Assembly: GCA_050433985.1 (NCBI GenBank)
Contig: JBNPWE010000003.1
Coordinates: forward strand, 219,660 to 283,659
Direction: 5' to 3'
Length of the DNA stretch: 64,000 nt
DNA from: JACIYW01 sp014359745
GTDB lineage: Bacteria > Pseudomonadota > Alphaproteobacteria > Rhodobacterales > Rhodobacteraceae
A program made the position numbers and the translations under genes. Positions 58,363 to 64,000 of this stretch are shown one piece after another. The notes under the pieces were generated by a model. That model saw nothing but the letters and a program-made list of their open reading frames with translations. It ran no database searches and was not told where the DNA came from. The stretch's first letter is position 1, and each line of letters begins with the position of its first letter.

Positions 58363-61180
58363 TCCGGCAAGCGGCGCCACACCAGCATCGGGCCCAGCCC
58401 CGGACCCAGCCTCGGGAACCGACCTTTCCGTCGCGCTGATCTGCCCCGAGGCCGAGATCTGGGATGCCCGCGCCGTCGCGGCGGATCTGTCGCGCGCGGT
58501 TGCCGAACGGCCAGGCGCCACCCCGCGCGATCTGCGCGGCGTGGCGGTGGCGGTGCTTGGCGCCGCGCGCGACCGGGGCACGGCGGCGCTGACCCGCGCC
58601 TTCGCCGCCTCTCCCCTTGCCGCCCGCGAGATGGTGCTCAGCCAATCTCGCCTGATCGATGGGCTGGTGATCGCCACGCTTGATTTCGTGCTCGACCACG
58701 TCCACCCCCAACCCAACCCGACCGAGGGCGAACGCATCGCCCTTCTGGCCGTCGGCGGCTATGGCCGCGCCGAAATGGCGCCCCATTCCGATATCGACCT
58801 TCTGTTCCTGACCCCCTGGAAAGTCACCGGCGGCACCGAAACCATCATCGAATCGGTGCTTTACATCCTCTGGGATCTGCGGCTCAAGGTTGGCCACGCC
58901 TCGCGCACCATCCGCGACTGCATCCGCCTGGCCAAGGAAGACATCACCATCCGCACCGCCCTTCTTGAAAAGCGGTTCCTGACCGGCAATGCCGATCTGG
59001 CCGAAGACCTGCACGAACGGCTGTGGCAGGAACTTTTCCGCACCACCGGCCCCGAATTCATCGAGGCCAAGCTGGCCGAGCGGGCCGAGCGCCACAAACG
59101 CCAGGGCGGCCAGCGCTATGTGCTGGAACCCAACATCAAGGAAGGCAAGGGCGGGCTGCGCGATCTGCAAACCCTTTACTGGATCGCAAAGTACCTGCAC
59201 CGCGTCGAACAGGCCGCCGAACTGGTGGACCAGGGCATGTTCACCCCCGAGGAATATGAGGGCTTTCGCGCCGCCGAAACCTTCCTCTGGGCGGTGCGCT
59301 GCCATCTGCACCTGATTGCCGGGCGCGCCATGGATCAGCTTACCTTCGATCTGCAAGTCGAGGTGGCCGAACGGATGGGCTATACCGATCACGGCGGCAG
59401 GCGCGCGGTGGAACATTTCATGCAGGACTATTTCCGCCACGCCACCCGCGTCGGCGAACTGACCCGTATCTTCCTGACCGGGCTTGAGGCGCAGCACGTC
59501 AAATCCGAACCGCTTCTGGTTGGCCTGTTTCGCCGCCGCAAGAAGACCCGAAAGGGGTTCAAGGTGGCCCAGGGCCGCCTGACCTTCGCCGACGAGGCGG
59601 CGTTCCTGGCCGACAACCTCAACCTCTTGCGCATCTTCGAAGAGGGGCTGCGCACCGGCCTCTTGATCCACCCCGACGCGATGCGGGTGATCACCGCCCA
59701 TCTTGACCGTTTAGATGACAGCCTGCGCGACGACCGCGAGGCACAGCGCATCTTTCTTGACCTCATGCTCAAACACGGCAACCCCGAACGGGCGCTGCGC
59801 CGGATGAACGAGCTGGGGGTTCTGGGGGCCTTCATCCCGGAATTCGAGGCAATCGTGGCGATGATGCAATTCAACGTCTACCACCATTACACCGTCGATG
59901 AACACATCATCCAGTGCATCAGCACCCTGGCCGAAATCGAGCGTGGCGAACTGGTCGAGGAACTGCCGCTGACCTCGAACATCCTGCGCGAGGGGGTGAA
60001 CCGCCGGGTGCTTTACGTCGCCCTCTTGCTGCATGACATCGGCAAGGGCCGCCCCGAAGACCATTCGGTTCTGGGCGCCCGCCTGGCCCGCCGCATCGCG
60101 CCCCGCCTAGGGCTGACCGCCGAGGAAAGCGAAACCGTGGAATGGCTGGTGCGCCATCACCTCTTGATGTCCGACATGGCGCAAAAGCGCGACATCGCCG
60201 ATCCGCGCACCGTGCGCGAATTCGCCAAGGCGGTCAAAACCCGCAAACGGCTGGATCTGCTGACCGCGCTGACGGTTTGCGACATTCGCGGCGTCGGCCC
60301 CGGAACCTGGAACAACTGGAAGGCAATGCTGATCCGGCGTCTGTACAGCGAAACCGCGCGGGCCCTGGAAACCGGGCTGGAGGATCTGAACCGCGAAAAG
60401 CGCGAGGACGAGGGCAAGCGCGCCCTGCGCGCCGCCCTTGCCAAATGGGACAAGAAAGACCTGCGCACGGAAACCGCGCGCCATTACGGCCCCTACTGGC
60501 AGGGCCTGCCCACCGAAACCCATGTGGTCTTTGCCAACCTGCTGCGCGGCCTCGCCCCCGATGATATCCGCATCGACATGACCCCCGATCCCGATCGCGA
60601 CGCCACGCGCGTCTGTTTCGCGCTGGCCGATCATCCGGGCATCTTTTCGCGGCTGGCCGGGGCGCTGGCGCTTGTTGGCGCGAACGTGGTCGATGCGCGC
60701 ACCTATACGTCCAAGGACGGTTTCGCCACCGCCGTGTTCTGGGTGCAGGATGGCGAAGGCGCGCCCTATGCCGCCGACAAACAACCGCGCCTGCGGTCCA
60801 TGATCGACAAGACCCTGCGCGGCGAGGTGATCGCCTCCGAGGCGCTCAAGGATCGCGACCGCGTCAAGAAACGCGCCCGCCAGTTCCGCTTTGCCACCTC
60901 GATCACCTTCGATAACGAAGGCTCCGAAATCTATACGATCATCGAGGTCGACACCCGCGACCGCCCCGGCCTGCTCTATGATCTGACGCGCACGCTTGCC
61001 GCCCAGAACATCTATATCGCCAGCGCCGTGATCGCGACCTTTGGCGCGCAGGTGGTCGATACCTTCTATGTCAAGGATATGTTCGGGCTGAAGCTGCACT
61101 CCAGATCGAAACAAGAGGCGCTGGGACGCAAGCTGCAACAGGCGATCACCGCAGGCGCCGAACGGGCCGAGGCGCAATGA
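58322..61180 (+). CDS. glnD: Bifunctional uridylyltransferase/uridylyl-removing enzyme
   Basis: 952 residues from a TTG start with AGGTGA six bases upstream. Nucleotidyltransferase motif GGYGRAEMAPHSDIDLLF at 145-162, HD domain with HDIGKGRPEDHSVLG near 571, and two C-terminal ACT domains (VCFALADHPGIFSRLAGALA; IIEVDTRDRPGLLYDLTRTL). It modifies PII proteins according to glutamine level. The first 40 residues are low-complexity (Pro/Ala/Ser) and unusual. 4-nt overlap with murJ. Confidence 0.94.
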   Translation: MTQRPEALTRPASDPASGATPASGPAPDPASGTDLSVALICPEAEIWDARAVAADLSRAVAERPGATPRDLRGVAVAVLGAARDRGTAALTRAFAASPLAAREMVLSQSRLIDGLVIATLDFVLDHVHPQPNPTEGERIALLAVGGYGRAEMAPHSDIDLLFLTPWKVTGGTETIIESVLYILWDLRLKVGHASRTIRDCIRLAKEDITIRTALLEKRFLTGNADLAEDLHERLWQELFRTTGPEFIEAKLAERAERHKRQGGQRYVLEPNIKEGKGGLRDLQTLYWIAKYLHRVEQAAELVDQGMFTPEEYEGFRAAETFLWAVRCHLHLIAGRAMDQLTFDLQVEVAERMGYTDHGGRRAVEHFMQDYFRHATRVGELTRIFLTGLEAQHVKSEPLLVGLFRRRKKTRKGFKVAQGRLTFADEAAFLADNLNLLRIFEEGLRTGLLIHPDAMRVITAHLDRLDDSLRDDREAQRIFLDLMLKHGNPERALRRMNELGVLGAFIPEFEAIVAMMQFNVYHHYTVDEHIIQCISTLAEIERGELVEELPLTSNILREGVNRRVLYVALLLHDIGKGRPEDHSVLGARLARRIAPRLGLTAEESETVEWLVRHHLLMSDMAQKRDIADPRTVREFAKAVKTRKRLDLLTALTVCDIRGVGPGTWNNWKAMLIRRLYSETARALETGLEDLNREKREDEGKRALRAALAKWDKKDLRTETARHYGPYWQGLPTETHVVFANLLRGLAPDDIRIDMTPDPDRDATRVCFALADHPGIFSRLAGALALVGANVVDARTYTSKDGFATAVFWVQDGEGAPYAADKQPRLRSMIDKTLRGEVIASEALKDRDRVKKRARQFRFATSITFDNEGSEIYTIIEVDTRDRPGLLYDLTRTLAAQNIYIASAVIATFGAQVVDTFYVKDMFGLKLHSRSKQEALGRKLQQAITAGAERAEAQ

Positions 61181-62715
61181 CACCGATCCGGCTGGTTACC
61201 GGCTTTGTCACCGTCGGCGGCTGGACGCTGGCCAGCCGCATCGCGGGCTTTATCCGCGACGTGCTGATCGCGGCCTATCTGGGCGCCGGCCCGGTGGCCG
61301 AGGCGTTCCTGATCGCCTATTCCCTGCCCAACATGTTCCGCCGCTTCTTTGCCGAAGGCGCGTTCAACATGGCCTTCATCCCGATGTTCGCCAAACGGCT
61401 GGAGGCTGGCGAGGATGCGGAAGGCTTCGCCCGCAACGCCTACAGCGCGCTTGCCAGCTTCCTGATCGGTTTCACCCTGCTGGGCATGGCGCTGATGCCG
61501 TTTCTGGTGCTGGCGATGGCCGCAGGCTTTCGCGGCGACGAACGCTTTGACCTGGCGGTGCTTTATGGGCGCATCGGCTTTCCCTATATCCTGTTCATCT
61601 CGCTGACCGCGCTTTTGTCGGGGGTGCTGAACGCCGCCGGGCGGTTCATGGCCACCGCCGCCGTGCCGATCCTGATGAACGCGCTTTTCATCGCGGCGCT
61701 GCTGCTGGCCGACTGGCGCGGCTGGGATGCGGGGCTGACCCTGGCCTGGACGGTGCCGGTCTCGGGCATCGCGCAACTGTGGATGATCAGCGCCGCCACA
61801 AGGCGCGCGGGGTTTCGCATCGGCCTGCACCGCCCGCGCCTCACCCCCGAATTGCGCCGCCTGGCGATCATCGCCGCCCCCGCGATGCTGGCGGGCGGCG
61901 TCGTGCAGATCAACCTGCTGGTCGGGCGGCAGGTCGCCAGCTTTTTCGACGGGGCGGTCGCCTGGCTCAGCTATGCCGACCGGCTTTATCAGCTGCCGCT
62001 GGGGGTGGTGGGCATTGCCATCGGCGTGGTGCTGCTGCCCGACCTGTCGCGCCGCCTGCGCGCGGGCGATACCGAAGGGGGGTGTGCCTCTTTCAACCGC
62101 TCGATCGAATTCGCCATGGCGCTGACGCTGCCCTCTGCCGTGGCGCTGGTGGTGATCGCCCTGCCGCTGACAGCGGTGCTGTTCCAGCGCGGCGCCTTCA
62201 CCGCCGATGATGCCGCCGCCACCGCGCTGGCGCTTGCCGTTTACGGCGCGGGCCTGCCCGCCTTTGTGCTGCAAAAGGTGCTGCAACCGCTGTTCTACGC
62301 CCGCGAAGACACGCGCCGCCCGTTTCACTATGCGGTGGTCTCGATGGTGGTAAACGCGGCGCTGGCGGTGGGCCTGATCCCGGTGATGGGCTATCTGGCC
62401 GCCGCCATGGGCACAACCCTTGCCGCCTGGGCGATGGTCTGGCAGCTTTGGCGCGGCAGCCGCGACATGGGCGCGGCCGCGGCAATCGACGCCCGGCTCC
62501 GACGGCGGCTGTGGCGCATCGCCTGCGCCTCTGCCGCGATGGGGGCGGTGCTGTGGGGGGCGGCGGCGCTGCTTGCGCCCGCGCTGCATATGGCAAGCTG
62601 GCGCTACACCGCGCTTTTCGCGCTCGTTATCATCGGGATCACCAGTTATTTCGCCCTTGGCGCGCTGATCGGTGCCTTCCGCCTGTCGGATTTCCGCGCC
62701 GCATTGCGCCGCTGA
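61177..62715 (+). CDS. murJ: Lipid II flippase MurJ
   Basis: 512 residues, about 14 membrane segments. SRIAGFIRDVLIAAYLGAGPVAEAFLIAY and NMFRRFFAEGAFNMAFIPMF are the MVF-family signature; later QINLLVGRQVASFFDGAVAWLSYADRLYQLPLGV and FYAREDTRRPF are also typical. It exports lipid II. Overlaps glnD (ATGA), a standard pair in this group. Confidence 0.95.
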   Translation: MTPIRLVTGFVTVGGWTLASRIAGFIRDVLIAAYLGAGPVAEAFLIAYSLPNMFRRFFAEGAFNMAFIPMFAKRLEAGEDAEGFARNAYSALASFLIGFTLLGMALMPFLVLAMAAGFRGDERFDLAVLYGRIGFPYILFISLTALLSGVLNAAGRFMATAAVPILMNALFIAALLLADWRGWDAGLTLAWTVPVSGIAQLWMISAATRRAGFRIGLHRPRLTPELRRLAIIAAPAMLAGGVVQINLLVGRQVASFFDGAVAWLSYADRLYQLPLGVVGIAIGVVLLPDLSRRLRAGDTEGGCASFNRSIEFAMALTLPSAVALVVIALPLTAVLFQRGAFTADDAAATALALAVYGAGLPAFVLQKVLQPLFYAREDTRRPFHYAVVSMVVNAALAVGLIPVMGYLAAAMGTTLAAWAMVWQLWRGSRDMGAAAAIDARLRRRLWRIACASAAMGAVLWGAAALLAPALHMASWRYTALFALVIIGITSYFALGALIGAFRLSDFRAALRR

Positions 62716-62719
62716 CCGG

Positions 62720-63664
62720 TCAGGCCGCAAGCCGCCGGTCCGGCGCGCCCTGGCCGCGCAGCAGCGCCGCCTCATGCCCGCGCAACACCCGCCGCGCGGT
62801 GCGCCAGCCAGCGCAGGCCGCACCATCGGCCAGTTCGGGAAACAGCGCCACAAGCTCGGCCCGCAGCGCGGCATCGCCGCTCAGGATATAGTCGCCGGGA
62901 TGAAAGCTTTCGCTGGGAACCCCGTCCGACAGCACGATTTCATGCCGATCAAACATCAGATGCACATAGCGCACCTGCGCGCACCGCACCCGGCATATCC
63001 CCGCGCCATCCACCAGATGATGCGCCGCCACCAGAACCTCGGCCGTGCCGAACATCAGTTCCGCCTGCCAGCCGCCCAGCACCATACGGTGCTGCGGCGA
63101 CACCAGCAGCGGGCGCGCATTGCCCAGGGCACCGGGCGCAAAGCACACCGGCGCGAATTCGCCCAGCCCGCTCACCTGCCGCGATCCGATCCAGCGCACT
63201 GGCTGCAAGCCGTTGTCGCGCGTGCAAACCATGTCGCCCGGTCGCAGGGTTTCCACCGCACGCGGCCCGGTCGCCGTTTCGATCCGCATTCCGGCCACAA
63301 AACACGGCGGCCCAAAGCTGCTCACCGGAACCTGCGACGATTGTGTAACCCAGCTTGACGACTGGAACACCGCGTTCTGCAAAACCGTGCCATCGGTCGG
63401 CGTGAACACCGCCGGCCCGCCGTTCACATAGAATGTGACGCCGGTGATGTTGACCGTCTGGCCACCCATGGTGACGGTGATCTGATCCCCGCGCCAGACC
63501 GAGGTGATGTCACGCCCGTTGAAACTGTCGTTCCCGAAGGCTGAAATCTGGCCGTTATCGTTCTGATCTACATAGCTGAACTGCTGGGGCGTCAGAAACG
63601 TGCCGACCGCCGGGGGGTTCCCCGGATCCATGACGAAAAACTGGTCGGTATAGGTCGTTGGCAT
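62720..63664 (-). CDS. Hint-domain exoprotein
   Basis: 314 residues from MPTTYTDQFFVMDPGNPPAV. Residues about 1-115 are beta-rich and Asn/Asp-rich (VDQNDNGQISAFGNDSF). From about 116, CFVAGMRIETATGPRAVETLRPGDMVCTRDNGLQPVRWIGSRQV starts a Hint (Hedgehog/intein) domain; PLLVSPQHRMVLGG and VLVAAHHLVDG continue it. Cys at the expected first position of the Hint core suggests self-cleavage could occur. No signal peptide, so type I secretion is likely. Ends 4 bp from murJ, convergent. Confidence 0.83.
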   Translation of the reverse strand: MPTTYTDQFFVMDPGNPPAVGTFLTPQQFSYVDQNDNGQISAFGNDSFNGRDITSVWRGDQITVTMGGQTVNITGVTFYVNGGPAVFTPTDGTVLQNAVFQSSSWVTQSSQVPVSSFGPPCFVAGMRIETATGPRAVETLRPGDMVCTRDNGLQPVRWIGSRQVSGLGEFAPVCFAPGALGNARPLLVSPQHRMVLGGWQAELMFGTAEVLVAAHHLVDGAGICRVRCAQVRYVHLMFDRHEIVLSDGVPSESFHPGDYILSGDAALRAELVALFPELADGAACAGWRTARRVLRGHEAALLRGQGAPDRRLAA

Positions 63665-63743
63665 GACACTTCTTTCTGAATAACCGCCAAGACCTGTCAT
63701 GGCGGTGCGGCGAAACTTCGGCAGAAATCGATCAATTTAGCGC

Positions 63744-63862
63744 GTGTTGCGCCAAACCAGACCCTCACCCTGACCGCACAAAAACCGCTCTTTCCCATCC
63801 TCTCGAAAAAAATACTCACCTTCCCGCCCGCCACGCGCGCGCCGGTCAAGGGCATGAACCCG
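63744..63862 (-). repeat. Dispersed GAGTATTTTT element, long copy 5
   Basis: Upstream of the Hint gene. GTTGCGCCAAACCAGACCCT, TTTCCCATCCTCTCGAAAAA and GCGCGCCGGTCAAGGGCATG on the plus strand. Nearly the same layout as the copy at 7829. Confidence 0.75.
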
Positions 63863-63964
63863 ACATACGGATATCCTCGGGATCAGGGCGCGTGTCAGAA
63901 CCCTGGTAAGCCTACGGGGAGGGCCGTCTTTTTGGTTTGAGGCTCGGGGCGTAGATCTGGCGCT

Positions 63965-64000
63965 ATGTCCGACCATAGATACAGACCCGAAGTAGAGATC
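63965..64000 (+). CDS. Possible start of an unknown ORF, truncated by window end
   Basis: Reads MSDHRYRPEVEI with two AGA arginine codons, rare in the rest of the window. The preceding 100 bp include TTTTTGGTTTGAGG and are lower in GC. Might be the edge of a mobile element, but no inverted repeat can be shown from one end. Confidence 0.2.
   Translation, partial: MSDHRYRPEVEI

Noticed and set aside
1..64000. tRNA, rRNA or CRISPR arrays
   Set aside because: No cloverleaf with a T-loop pattern in any gap, no rRNA-like stretch, and no regularly spaced direct repeats outside RTX coding sequence.

Overview
The window is GC-rich and densely coded, and it contains no rRNA, tRNA or CRISPR array that I can recognise. 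Gene content and order point to an alphaproteobacterium of the Rhodobacteraceae/Rhodobacterales type: aroA-cmk-(inserted gene)-rpsA-ihfB-lapA-trpF-trpB, irr divergent from fabA-fabB-fabI, DUF4170-waaA-like-lpxK, and the rsmI / LpoA-like / yraN / gshB / glnD / murJ block. The genus cannot be fixed from the sequence alone. Almost everything is chromosomal housekeeping, with one catabolic operon and a set of secreted RTX/Hint proteins as the accessory part.

Layout. 1-1221: fatty-acid type enoyl-CoA hydratase (cut by the window edge) and an SDR, minus strand. 1375-7820: DUF2125 protein, then tldE/pmbA, an inositol-monophosphatase family enzyme, DUF4170, a WaaA-like paralogue and lpxK, plus strand. 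7966-9473: anmK and hspQ. 9742-12588: SLT lipoprotein, trpA, ychF. 12651-14168: first RTX protein. 14438-17739: DUF1523, a small membrane protein, adenine deaminase, DUF2794. 18028-24682: a tightly overlapping 4-hydroxybenzoate/protocatechuate operon (pobA-pcaD-pcaC-pcaH-pcaG-hydrolase-BKACE-pcaB), preceded on the same strand by a HAD dehalogenase, a hydrolase and a PLP dehydratase. 27477-31859: FKBP, a CxxC membrane protein, fabI-fabB-fabA, and divergent irr. 31886-40889: trpB, trpF, lapA, ihfB, rpsA, a secreted protein, cmk, aroA, and a glycerate kinase on the plus strand. 41043-44425: two RTX proteins that share an almost identical C-terminal DNA module. 44660-47094: rpsM-rpsK-rpoA-rplQ with a clear terminator. 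47226-49926: LPS-core glycosyltransferase, genuine waaA, csp. 50625-54781: pheT and comM. 54823-62715: gshB, yraN, rsmI, then LpoA-like, glnD, murJ. 62720-63664: Hint-domain protein. The last 140 bases look different in composition.

How the genes work together. The pob/pca operon converts 4-hydroxybenzoate to beta-ketoadipate. Instead of pcaI/pcaJ/pcaF it carries a beta-keto acid cleavage enzyme (BKACE/DUF849), which could finish the pathway thiolytically. Envelope synthesis is a second theme: two WaaA homologues (one lacking both conserved glutamates), lpxK, a core glycosyltransferase, anmK, an SLT lipoprotein, an LpoA-like lipoprotein and murJ. Four proteins with no signal peptide (three RTX, one Hint) look like type I secretion substrates, but no secretion genes are present.

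Non-coding structure. A dispersed intergenic element with the core GAGTATTTTT occurs at least ten times, mostly just downstream of genes, in long (about 100-130 bp) and compact terminator-like forms. A second family of small REP-like palindromes occurs at 37411, 37537 and 46563. No complete new defence or mobile system is visible. The most unusual items are the catalytically altered WaaA paralogue, the BKACE in the pca operon, the RTX module duplication, and the two repeat families.
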